DNA of 30,130 nt from an uncultured Anaerolineaceae bacterium (GTDB lineage Bacteria > Chloroflexota > Anaerolineae > Promineifilales > Promineifilaceae): the NCBI GenBank assembly GCA_937967805.1, contig CALBTC010000487.1, positions 1 through 30,130 on the forward strand, read 5' to 3'. This document shows, one piece after another, positions 8,553 through 15,723 of this stretch; the first letter of the stretch is position 1, and each line of letters begins with the position of its first letter. The notes below the pieces were generated by a model that worked only from the letters and a program-made list of their open reading frames with translations, had not been told where the DNA came from and searched no databases. The position numbers and the translations under genes are program-made.

Positions 8553-9270
8553 GGCTAAACAGTGCGTCGCGGATCAGTTTTGGCTGATTGGTGATAATGG
8601 CATGGACGCCCAAATCGACAAGCCGCTGTGCCTCCACCGGTTCGTCTACCGTCCAGACGTGAACGCGCCAGCCCATTTTTTGGGCCCAGGCCATGTAGTC
8701 GGCGTCCACCAGGCGATAATGAGGGTGAACCGCCTGGCTGGCCGACAGCAAATATTTGTACTTAAGGATTGTTGTGTAGCTCAGGTGGGCCACCCAGGTG
8801 GATTGGGTCAGGTGGCGCCGTGCCCGGCGTACGGCCAGGGGATTAAACGAAGAAACAACAGTCTGGTTTTCTACATGATGTGCCTGGATGCGATCCGCTA
8901 CGGCTGCGGCGAGACCGGTGTTACGGAGTGCGGCCGTTTTTAACTCCACGTTATACAAAAAGCCAGGACCAAACGTCTCAAAAACCTCATCCAGCGTAGG
9001 GATTGACTGCCCTTCACCTGCATCTAGCGCTTGCAATTGCGCCAGGGTAAATTGCTGCACCTTGCCCTGCCCATTAGTGGTCCGCGCCAGCGTGTTATCG
9101 TGAATGACCACCGGCCAGCCGTCGGCCGAAAGCTGCACGTCAAGCTCAATGCCGTCGGCCCCCTGCTCCTGCGCCAGGGCAAAGGCGGCCAGCGTGTTTT
9201 CCGGTGCTTCGGCACTGGCCCCACGATGACCGATGATTAACGGCCGTGGCGCAGAAGACCAATCCAACAC
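8539..9270 (-). CDS. Glycerophosphodiester phosphodiesterase
   Basis: This enzyme hydrolyses glycerophosphodiesters to glycerol-3-phosphate and an alcohol. The 243-residue protein is of the short, cytoplasmic UgpQ-like kind with no signal peptide. It opens with IIGHRGASAEAPENT (catalytic His15 and Arg16). Metal ligands follow in IELDVQ (Glu42, Asp44) and the second catalytic His is in VIHDNT (His57). The C-terminal strands VHVWTVD and AIITNQP complete the TIM barrel. The start is GTG at 9270, two bases after the stop of the AAA ATPase gene, with a TTG immediately after it as an alternative. It overlaps the lipid-kinase gene downstream, giving a three-gene operon. Confidence 0.92.
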   Translation of the reverse strand: MLDWSSAPRPLIIGHRGASAEAPENTLAAFALAQEQGADGIELDVQLSADGWPVVIHDNTLARTTNGQGKVQQFTLAQLQALDAGEGQSIPTLDEVFETFGPGFLYNVELKTAALRNTGLAAAVADRIQAHHVENQTVVSSFNPLAVRRARRHLTQSTWVAHLSYTTILKYKYLLSASQAVHPHYRLVDADYMAWAQKMGWRVHVWTVDEPVEAQRLVDLGVHAIITNQPKLIRDALFSHEKS

Positions 9271-9272
9271 GG

Positions 9273-10583
9273 CTAAAGCTCAACAAAGTAAGAATCAGCC
9301 GCCTTGTCGATCAGCTCTTTGGTGAGCTGCGGTTTGACGCCCAGATAATCGGAAATATCAAGCAATTGGTCCATAATGTCTCGGGGATGGTTAGCGCGCA
9401 GTTTTTGATTTCGCTTGATGTAATATTCTTGCAGCAGATAGCGCACGCCCTGCTCGTCATACTCCACCCGCCGCCGCTCACAAACCCGCTTGAAGATTTC
9501 GCGGTAGCCGTCAAACGTGGGTGAAGTCACCTCAATTTTATGCCGGATGCGGCGCAAAAACGCTTCGTCCACCAAATCGCGCGGCGGCAGATTGGTGGAA
9601 AACACGATCAGCACCTCAAACGGCACCTCAACCTTGCGCCCCGTGTGCAATGCCAAAAAGTCGATCTGCTTCTCCATAGGCACAATCCAGCGGTTCAGCA
9701 AATCACGCGGGCGCACCTGCTGACGGCCAAAGTCATCAATGAGGAACATGCCGCCATTGGCCTTCATCTGAAAGGGAGCTTCATAATATTTGTTGGTCGG
9801 GTCGTAAATGAGCTCCAGGCCGTCCAGCGTCAATTCACCACCGACCATGATCACCGGCCGCTTGATGCGTATCCAGCGGGCATCGCCACGACGGGGCCCT
9901 AACTGCCCTGTGGTCATCTTGCGCTCAATGTCAGGCACAGCCACGTGATTAATTTCATCAAACACCTTGATGATCTGGCCATCGACCTCGACTGCGTAAG
10001 GAATGTACATGTCGCTGGTCAAAATCATACGGCCGATACTTTCCGCAATCGTCGTTTTACCGTTGCCCGGTGGGCCGTATAAAAAAATCGACTTGCCCGA
10101 GTTGGCCGCCGGACCGATCTTGCCAAACACAGACTCTTCCAGCACCAGATGAGACAACGACTGCTGCATCATCTTGGGATTGACGCGCAAGCGATTGCCG
10201 CCCTGGGCTTTGATGGCCGCCACGTAATTATCCCAGGGCACCGGCGCTGCCCCCACGTAAGTGGTCCGTTCCAACTGCTCACGCGCCCGTTCTGCTCCCT
10301 TCGAGGTGATCGAATATTGGTAAGTCGCTGCCCCCAGGCCACCGGAGCCCTTTACCTCGCACATTTGCTCCCGCTTGAGAAACTCCATCACTGTACTGAC
10401 AACGGTGGCAAATGGTAAATGCATATATTCGGCAATATCGTGCCCGGTTAGCTGCCCCCGAAAATACATGATTTTTAGGGCTAAATCCTGCAAAAAGCCC
10501 TGCGACAATCCGGTATCTTCTATTCCTTTTATTGCTGGTGGCTCCCAGTCAAGCCTCTGTGGACCTGGTCCTGCTGTGCTCAT
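9273..10583 (-). CDS. AAA ATPase with N-terminal winged-helix region
   Basis: This is a 436-aa cytoplasmic ATPase. Residues about 25-110 form a winged-helix-like module (LTGHDIAEYMHLPFATVVS, then a wing GLGAATYQYSIT). The AAA module has Walker A GPPGNGKT (170-177), Walker B MFLIDD (279-284), sensor 1 STN (329-331) and an arginine pair RR (344-345) in the position of an Arg finger. Large insertions between Walker A and B (about 190-275) set it apart from typical MoxR proteins. I recall this architecture in Chloroflexota and cyanobacteria-like genomes without a proven role; a remodelling or loader function is an inference. Start ATG 10583 has GGAG upstream. It is the first gene of the operon with the phosphodiesterase and lipid kinase. 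Confidence 0.85.
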   Translation of the reverse strand: MSTAGPGPQRLDWEPPAIKGIEDTGLSQGFLQDLALKIMYFRGQLTGHDIAEYMHLPFATVVSTVMEFLKREQMCEVKGSGGLGAATYQYSITSKGAERAREQLERTTYVGAAPVPWDNYVAAIKAQGGNRLRVNPKMMQQSLSHLVLEESVFGKIGPAANSGKSIFLYGPPGNGKTTIAESIGRMILTSDMYIPYAVEVDGQIIKVFDEINHVAVPDIERKMTTGQLGPRRGDARWIRIKRPVIMVGGELTLDGLELIYDPTNKYYEAPFQMKANGGMFLIDDFGRQQVRPRDLLNRWIVPMEKQIDFLALHTGRKVEVPFEVLIVFSTNLPPRDLVDEAFLRRIRHKIEVTSPTFDGYREIFKRVCERRRVEYDEQGVRYLLQEYYIKRNQKLRANHPRDIMDQLLDISDYLGVKPQLTKELIDKAADSYFVEL

Positions 10584-10640
10584 TTGTTATTCTCCGTGAA
10601 CTCTTTGCAACTGCTGTGAACCAATGGCGTAAGAAATCGT

Positions 10641-10669
10641 ATTGTAATTCGCCTAAAACTATTTCACAA
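10641..10669 (-). promoter_or_regulatory. Candidate promoter for the AAA ATPase operon
   Basis: On the minus strand TTGTGA (10669-10664) and TACAAT (10646-10641) are spaced by 17 bases, predicting transcription from about 10634 and a leader of about 50 bases. The -10 matches consensus at five of six positions and the -35 at four. Confidence 0.45.
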
Positions 10670-10681
10670 GGGTGTAGCGAA

Positions 10682-12094
10682 TCAGGTTATTTCGTGCACC
10701 TGAATGAGGTTTGTTTGGCCGGCAAGGCCAAAGGGCACGCCGGCCGTAATGACGAGCTTATCACCGGGGTTTAATTGGTAGCGCTGCATGGCAGCGGCCG
10801 TTTTTTCCAGCATCTCGTCGGTATCCGTGAAGTCCGGCACCAGCACGCACTCAACTCCCCATACTAAAGAGAGTTTGCGGCGCGTTCGCTCCAAAGGCGA
10901 GACGGCCATGACGGGCGTAGGGGGCCGGTGACGGGCAATCTGTGTCGCGGTATAGCCGGACATTGTTGTGCTTACGATGGCCCGGGCGCCTATTTGCTCG
11001 GCCACATCGCAGCAGGCGGCGCTAATCGCCTGGGTCACGGTATGTGATTCGGCCGCTTCGGCCTGCCGCCGGTTGCGCCATTCGTTGTAGGGGAAGGCCC
11101 CTTCAATAATTTCGCTGATTTGCTTCATCATCAGCACCGACTCTACCGGATAATGGCCAGAAGCGGTTTCGCCAGAAAGCATGACGGCATCGGTGCCGTC
11201 CAAAATGGCGTTTGCCACATCGCTGGCTTCAGCGCGGGTGGGGCGGGGATGCTCTACCATAGATTGCAGCATCTGCGTGGCGGTGATGACGGGTTTGCCC
11301 ACCTCGTTACAAACGCTGATAATACGTTTTTGCAGCAGCGGCACCTCTTGCGGCTGGACTTCAATGCCCAGATCGCCCCGAGCCACCATCATGCCGTCGG
11401 CCGCATCCCGAATTTCTTCCAGATGCTCAATCGCTTCACTCTTCTCAATTTTGGCAATGATGGGGATATCCGCTCCTTCCGCCTTCATCAACTCGCGTAG
11501 TTCCTGGATGTCTGCGGCCGTTCGCACAAAAGAAAGCGCCACGTAATCCAGTTCAAGCTGGCAAACCAGCTTCAAATCTTCCTTATCCTTATCGGTGATG
11601 CTGGAAATGGGCAAGTCGGTGCCGGGCGCGTTGACCCCTTTGCGGGATTCCAGCAGGCCGGCCACGGTGGTCATGCAGCGCAGGGCATCGCCCATTTTTT
11701 CGGCCACGGTAAACTCTACTTCGCCATCGCCAATGACCAGCCGCGCGCCAGGTTCAATTACCTCGATGAGGTCGGGATGGGGCATGTGGATCATGGCCGG
11801 CTGGCCACGATGCGGCGTGAGGACAACTTCTTCACCTAGTGAAAGCTGGATACCGCCGGTTTTTACGTGTCCCAGGCGGAGTTTAGGGCCCTGCAAATCG
11901 CCGAGGATGCCCAGAATCTTGTTTTCACTTTCGGCGACTTCGCGCAGCATCTTAACGGTTCTGGTATGTTGTTCATGGTCGCCATGGGAGAAGTTAACGC
12001 GTGCCACGCGCATGCCGGCGGCAATCATGCGGCGGATGGTTTCCGGGCTGTTGGAAGAAGGGCCAATGGTAGCAACTATCTTTGTTCGGGCCAT
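10682..12094 (-). CDS. pyk: Pyruvate kinase
   Basis: This enzyme catalyses the last step of glycolysis, phosphoenolpyruvate + ADP to pyruvate + ATP, in the cytoplasm. It has 470 residues, the standard length for bacterial PK without the extra C-terminal PEP-utiliser domain. The N-terminus RTKIVATIGP and the substrate and K+ site residues in RVNFSHGD are intact. IIAKIEKSEA carries the catalytic Lys215. The Mg-binding and glycine-rich stretch MVARGDLG (236-243) and ATQML (272-276) follow. The C-terminal regulatory domain ends near VPFGLAGQTNLIQVHEI. Start ATG 12094 has AAGGA a few bases upstream. It appears monocistronic. Confidence 0.97.
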   Translation of the reverse strand: MARTKIVATIGPSSNSPETIRRMIAAGMRVARVNFSHGDHEQHTRTVKMLREVAESENKILGILGDLQGPKLRLGHVKTGGIQLSLGEEVVLTPHRGQPAMIHMPHPDLIEVIEPGARLVIGDGEVEFTVAEKMGDALRCMTTVAGLLESRKGVNAPGTDLPISSITDKDKEDLKLVCQLELDYVALSFVRTAADIQELRELMKAEGADIPIIAKIEKSEAIEHLEEIRDAADGMMVARGDLGIEVQPQEVPLLQKRIISVCNEVGKPVITATQMLQSMVEHPRPTRAEASDVANAILDGTDAVMLSGETASGHYPVESVLMMKQISEIIEGAFPYNEWRNRRQAEAAESHTVTQAISAACCDVAEQIGARAIVSTTMSGYTATQIARHRPPTPVMAVSPLERTRRKLSLVWGVECVLVPDFTDTDEMLEKTAAAMQRYQLNPGDKLVITAGVPFGLAGQTNLIQVHEIT

Positions 12095-12141
12095 GCGATT
12101 TCCTTGGTAGAGTTGTCTGGTGTTATTTCATTTATGTTCAT

Positions 12142-12170
12142 ATGGTATCCCAAGCAGATAACCCTAACAA
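12142..12170 (-). promoter_or_regulatory. Candidate promoter for pyk
   Basis: On the minus strand TTGTTA (12170-12165) and TACCAT (12147-12142) lie 17 bases apart. This predicts a transcript start about 40 bases before the pyk ATG. Both boxes match consensus at only four of six positions. Confidence 0.3.
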
Positions 12171-12211
12171 CTTGGAATAGTTTTGGAATCTAACGGGGAG
12201 AACGTGGGAAT

Positions 12212-12396
12212 TTGTCATTCTTATATCTGCCAGGTTCAGAAAGATTTCTCGCCAAAAAACGGCTCGAGCGGTAATGTATCCACCGGATGTTCTTCAAAGG
12301 GATTCTTCACTGCGTTATTAAGAAACAAGACCATTAAGGAGTTGTTTCTTTTCTCATAGAACGCCGTGCCCGGTGTGGCCGCTTTCAGAATGACAA
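12212..12396. repeat. Non-coding element with 10-bp terminal inverted repeats
   Basis: The ends TTGTCATTCT and AGAATGACAA are exact reverse complements 185 bases apart, outer edge to outer edge. The interior has stops in all frames inspected and no gene-like composition. It looks like an old, decayed miniature or REP-type element. No flanking target duplication is obvious. Confidence 0.4.
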
Positions 12397-12477
12397 TTGC
12401 CGCGTGTTATGTGAGGCAGGGCAAACTAATATATCCACCCTTCTGCTAGATACTGACCACTGATTACTGAATACGGA

Positions 12478-13389
12478 TTACCGATCATCGAGCAAGACTG
12501 CAACCTGCTGGTCGGCGCGGTAACTACTGCGCACCAGAGGGCCACTTTCTACCCAGCGGAAACCCATCTCGGTGCCAACCTGCTTGAGTTGGGCAAACTC
12601 TTCCGGCGTGTAGTAACGCTCGATGGGCCAATGCTTGCGAGTGGGCTGCAAATATTGGCCGATGGTTAAAATATCGACGCCCCAACTGTGCAAATCTTGC
12701 AGGGTGGCCAGCAGTTCATCCCAGGTTTCGCCCAGGCCGACCATGATGCCGCTTTTGGTGAGTAGGTCCGGGGCCATTTGTTTGGCATTGGTCAGCGTGG
12801 CTTTGGCCCACTCGTATTTGTCCTGCGGCTGGATGGTGCGGAAGAGGCGCTCCACGGTTTCCACGTTGTGGTTAAGGATTTCCGGACGGGCGTCCATCAC
12901 AATTTTCAGGGCGTCGCGACTGCCTTTAAAGTCGGGGATGAGCACTTCGATGGAACAACCGGGCTGCACCTCGCGGATACGGTTGATGCAGGCGGCAAAG
13001 ATGGGTGCGCCGCCGTCGGCTCGTTCGTCCCGATTAACGGAGGTGATAACGACGTGTTTCAGGTTCATGGCGCGCACGGCCTGGGCCACGCGCTCCGGTT
13101 CTTCCCAATCCATGGGCAACGGCCGTCCCGTTTTCACGTCACAAAAATGGCAGCTTCGCGTGCAAATATCGCCCATAATCAGGAACGTGGCGGTGCCGGA
13201 ACCCCAGCATTCGCCGATGTTGGGGCAGCGGGCCTCTTCGCAAACGGTGTGCAGCTCTTTGCGGCGCATCAGCCCTTTAAGCGTGCGGTAATTGTCATTG
13301 GTGTCGTGGATATGGCGGACCTTGATCCAGGACGGCCGTCTCTGCGGCTTAGGTATCTCATTAATCGAATCTAACGGTATACGAGCCAT
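12478..13389 (-). CDS. lipA: Lipoyl synthase
   Basis: This radical SAM enzyme inserts two sulfurs into protein-bound octanoyl groups to make lipoyl cofactor. It has 303 residues. The auxiliary cluster cysteines are C50, C55 and C61 in [12 protein letters not shown], and the SAM cluster motif is C76-x3-C80-x2-C83 in CTRSCHFC. The C-terminal RSSY motif, whose Ser ligates the auxiliary cluster, is present (VRSSYRAD). I start at ATG 13389, which has a strong TAAGGAG seven bases upstream. The frame is open further upstream to an ATG at 13419, but that lies in the palindromic repeat. It is downstream of lipB on the same strand with a 98-base gap filled by an inverted-repeat element. Confidence 0.97.
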   Translation of the reverse strand: MARIPLDSINEIPKPQRRPSWIKVRHIHDTNDNYRTLKGLMRRKELHTVCEEARCPNIGECWGSGTATFLIMGDICTRSCHFCDVKTGRPLPMDWEEPERVAQAVRAMNLKHVVITSVNRDERADGGAPIFAACINRIREVQPGCSIEVLIPDFKGSRDALKIVMDARPEILNHNVETVERLFRTIQPQDKYEWAKATLTNAKQMAPDLLTKSGIMVGLGETWDELLATLQDLHSWGVDILTIGQYLQPTRKHWPIERYYTPEEFAQLKQVGTEMGFRWVESGPLVRSSYRADQQVAVLLDDR

Positions 13390-13403
13390 GTTTCTCCTTA
13401 ATA

Positions 13404-13467
13404 GGACACAGATGAACACAGATTTGCACAGATTTTTATCTGCGTTTATCAGCGTTTATCTGTGTCC
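13404..13467. repeat. Palindromic intergenic element between lipB and lipA
   Basis: GGACACAGAT (13404-13413) and ATCTGTGTCC (13458-13467) are exact reverse complements. Between them are several further copies of ACAGAT and ATCTG that can nest into the same stem. The element ends 14 bases before the lipA start, so the RNA hairpin would sit in the lipA leader. I recall similar 'CACAGATGAACACAGAT' palindromes scattered through other bacterial genomes. Confidence 0.6.
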
Positions 13468-13487
13468 TCTTCATACATTTGTGAGTA

Positions 13488-14186
13488 TCACCCTGATACA
13501 TTGGCAATTCCGACATCAGTTTGAACTTGAAAAACGGTAGAAAAGGCGGTAATGACGTGGGGCAAAACGTCGGCGATGGTGATGGGCCGTTGCAAAAGCC
13601 GGGCCATGCTTGTCACGCCGTGCTCCTGAATACCGCAGGGTATGATGTTGTCAAAATAGGTCAGGTCGGGATTGACGTTGAGGGCAAAGCCGTGGCTGGT
13701 GATGCCGCCTCTCTGTATGCGCACGCCGATGGCGGCGATCTTGTTGAGGCCAACGGCCGTTTCTACCCACACGCCACGATGACCGGCAAAACGCTGGGCT
13801 TCGATTCCAAATTGGGCCAACGTCTGGATGAGCATTTCTTCCAAATCAGTCACGTAGCGCTGCACCATGCCCAGGCCGGGCTGGTTGTAAACTCGTTTAA
13901 GCGAGAGGATAGGATAGCCAACCAATTGGCCTGGTCCGTGATAGGTAATGTCGCCGCCGCGGTCTACCTGGTAAAAGGCAATGCCACGCTCGGTCAATTC
14001 ATCTTCACGAAGGAGGAGGTTTTCTAAGCGGCCGTTTCGCCCCAAAGTATACGTGGGTGGATGTTCCAGCAGCAGCAGCTTGCCTGCCAAATCCGGATTG
14101 GCCGTATGCTCAGCCACCAATGCTCTCTGCTGCTCCCAGGCCGTCAAATAATCAATCTGTCCCAACCATAAGACGTCAATATGCAT
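13488..14186 (-). CDS. lipB: Octanoyl-[acyl-carrier-protein]:protein octanoyltransferase
   Basis: This enzyme transfers octanoate from acyl carrier protein to lipoyl domains, the step before LipA. It has 232 residues, within the family's range. The signature RGGDITYHGPGQLVGYPI (about 76-93) is intact. The conserved Lys149 lies in LNKIAAIGV and the acyl-thioester Cys184 in IIPCGI. I use ATG 14186, preceded by GGGAG; a TTG codon just before it is an alternative. It precedes lipA on the same strand, a common pairing. A probable extended -10 promoter sits inside a 12-bp inverted repeat just upstream. Confidence 0.96.
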   Translation of the reverse strand: MHIDVLWLGQIDYLTAWEQQRALVAEHTANPDLAGKLLLLEHPPTYTLGRNGRLENLLLREDELTERGIAFYQVDRGGDITYHGPGQLVGYPILSLKRVYNQPGLGMVQRYVTDLEEMLIQTLAQFGIEAQRFAGHRGVWVETAVGLNKIAAIGVRIQRGGITSHGFALNVNPDLTYFDNIIPCGIQEHGVTSMARLLQRPITIADVLPHVITAFSTVFQVQTDVGIANVSG

Positions 14187-14205
14187 CAAATGCTCCCAAA
14201 ATAGA

Positions 14206-14245
14206 ACGGCCGTATTCTAGCACAATTTTGCCCGAATACGGCCGT
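14206..14245 (-). promoter_or_regulatory. lipB upstream inverted repeat enclosing an extended -10 promoter
   Basis: ACGGCCGTATTC (14206-14217) and GAATACGGCCGT (14234-14245) are perfect 12-bp inverted arms around a 16-base loop. On the minus strand the loop and left arm carry TGCTAGAAT (14222-14214), an extended -10 with five of six positions matching. The predicted start is near 14207, in the left palindrome, and the -35 region would fall in the right palindrome. It could be an operator, or a hairpin ending the upstream CpXC transcript. Confidence 0.4.
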
Positions 14246-14248
14246 CCG

Positions 14249-14301
14249 AGATGATGACTGATTACCGACCACCGGTTACCGATTACTGAATACCGATCAC
14301 A
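14249..14301. repeat. Degenerate short tandem words at the end of the CpXC gene
   Basis: The stretch is made of variants of a word resembling GATTACCGA / GATTACTGA repeated back to back. It includes GATTACTGAATAC (14281-14293), which is identical to 12462-12474 before the lipA stop. The stop codon of the CpXC gene (14297-14299) lies within it. Confidence 0.45.
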
Positions 14302-15634
14302 GTCTCGCCTGCACCAGCGTTTTCACGGATTGCAGACGGCCGTTCAGCTCAGCCTGACCCTGCTCCCCCGCTTGCTCCATCACCTGGTCAATCAGTTCAA
14401 TCAGATCATCAGAAACAAACTGCTCATTTTCATCCAGCAGCTGCCCTTGCTCTTCAGCTGATTCTGAGCGGACCAGTTGGTTCAGCAATTGCACGTGTGG
14501 CGGCAGGGTACGTTCCATTTGATCATAAATCAGTTTATGAATCTCGTTTAGGGACTGGAACTGTTGGGTATCATTCTTTTGCTCGGCTTCATTCATCCGG
14601 GCAGCCAGCACGGCCATAAACATCTCATCGATCTTTTGAGCATTTTCCGCCAGCGCCTGGTTCTTGTCCGGCGCTGCCAAAATGGTGTTGAGCGTGTCCA
14701 TTGCCGCTTGCATCATGTTTTTGGACTGTGTTTGCATCGCCTCATACAGTTTTAGCAAATCGTCGCGTATCTCTTTGAGCCGGGCCACAGCCGCTTTGTC
14801 ACCCGCTTTTTCCTGTTTCTCGATCTCGTCGGAAAGGCGGCCAAAAAATTCGTATTGCAGCGCGCTTTGCCCGGCTATCATCAGAGCATCCACCAGATGC
14901 TGTTGTTCCTGATTAGCAATGACGTGCTCGGCCAACATCGCCGGCGTGAGGCCGCCTTCCTTTTTGGCCTGGCGGCTCAATTTGTGCAGGGCCATTTGCT
15001 GCTGCTCCATGCGTTGGCCAACGGCCGTTTCCGTCATCAATCGCGCCCGCAGGTTGGTCAGCTTCACCATCTGCTTGTTGTCCTGCATTTGCGAGGCCAT
15101 ATCCACATATTGTTGCAGCATGGCAAAAAAGGTTTCGTCAATTTCGCCGGCCCGTTCCTTGAGCAGCACGTCCTGCACGTCTTTATCTGCCTTGATAAGC
15201 GTTTGCAGCAGCTCCGACTGCTTCTTTTGCCGGGCGATCATTTCTGGCGTAATGCCTTCGGTTTCCAGAACTTTTTCCATGAAGGTCTGCCAGTTCAGCA
15301 TGATTTGCGGCTGGAACATGTAAGCCCGCCGGTCTTCGGGGGGCATGTCGTCCATCACCTGCTTGGTAAGCTGGCCGATCATCTGCTCGCGCTGCATGGT
15401 GTTCAAATTCAGTTCTTGGGGCACATGCACCATGAACGTTTCATATTCCGCATCGTGAAACAGCAAGATGGTTGCCATTTGGCCACCGGCCCCGCAGTTA
15501 GGGCAAACAGCGACGTTCAGTTGGCCGTTCAACAATTGCTGTTTCAACTGCGGTGTCCGCTGGGAATCAACGACCTGGTGAACCTCGGCCGAATAGGGCG
15601 TGCCGCATTGGGGGCACGTAAGTTGTGTATACAT
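14297..15634 (-). CDS. CpXC-domain protein with long helical C-terminus
   Basis: This is a 445-aa cytoplasmic protein. The N-terminal zinc-ribbon-like CpXC domain has the pairs CPQC (C7, C10) and CPNC (C44, C47), followed by the strand ILLFHDAEYETFMVHVP typical of this domain. From about residue 90 the protein is almost all helix, rich in Gln, Met, Glu and Leu, with likely coiled coils (for example around MEQQQMALHKLSRQAKKE). The function of CpXC proteins is not established; metal binding is inferred from the cysteines. Start ATG 15634 has AAGGAG upstream. It follows the histidine kinase gene on the same strand across a 90-base gap containing a 13-bp hairpin. Confidence 0.85.
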   Translation of the reverse strand: MYTQLTCPQCGTPYSAEVHQVVDSQRTPQLKQQLLNGQLNVAVCPNCGAGGQMATILLFHDAEYETFMVHVPQELNLNTMQREQMIGQLTKQVMDDMPPEDRRAYMFQPQIMLNWQTFMEKVLETEGITPEMIARQKKQSELLQTLIKADKDVQDVLLKERAGEIDETFFAMLQQYVDMASQMQDNKQMVKLTNLRARLMTETAVGQRMEQQQMALHKLSRQAKKEGGLTPAMLAEHVIANQEQQHLVDALMIAGQSALQYEFFGRLSDEIEKQEKAGDKAAVARLKEIRDDLLKLYEAMQTQSKNMMQAAMDTLNTILAAPDKNQALAENAQKIDEMFMAVLAARMNEAEQKNDTQQFQSLNEIHKLIYDQMERTLPPHVQLLNQLVRSESAEEQGQLLDENEQFVSDDLIELIDQVMEQAGEQGQAELNGRLQSVKTLVQARL

Positions 15635-15655
15635 TAAATGCTCCTTAATTAAAAC

Positions 15656-15705
15656 CTCCCGCAGGTTTCATAAATAACCATCGTCATAGAGTAAACCTGC
15701 GGGAG
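15656..15705. repeat. 13-bp inverted repeat between histidine kinase and CpXC genes
   Basis: CTCCCGCAGGTTT (15656-15668) and AAACCTGCGGGAG (15693-15705) are exact reverse complements with a 24-base loop. It lies 18 bases after the kinase stop and just before the CpXC Shine-Dalgarno, on the transcribed strand of both. It may weaken read-through or be a dispersed palindromic repeat. No long T-run follows. Confidence 0.6.
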
Positions 15706-15723
15706 ATTGCAGTTTCAGGCTGG

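Larger units (their letters stand above)
12095..12477. other. Intergenic region between pyk and lipA, with a degenerate palindromic element
   Basis: This 383-base gap holds no convincing gene. Near pyk there is a candidate promoter (12142-12170). From 12212 to 12396 lies a unit bounded by perfect 10-bp inverted repeats, TTGTCATTCT (12212-12221) and AGAATGACAA (12387-12396). Such ends are common in dispersed, non-coding palindromic elements of many bacteria. From 12451 to the lipA stop codon there is a run of related short words around GATTACTGAATAC that recurs at 14281. Confidence 0.55.

Noticed and set aside
14855..15637. A 260-codon open frame on the plus strand
   Set aside because: Antisense to the CpXC gene, rich in His/Leu/Gln with no recognisable fold; a shadow of the real frame.
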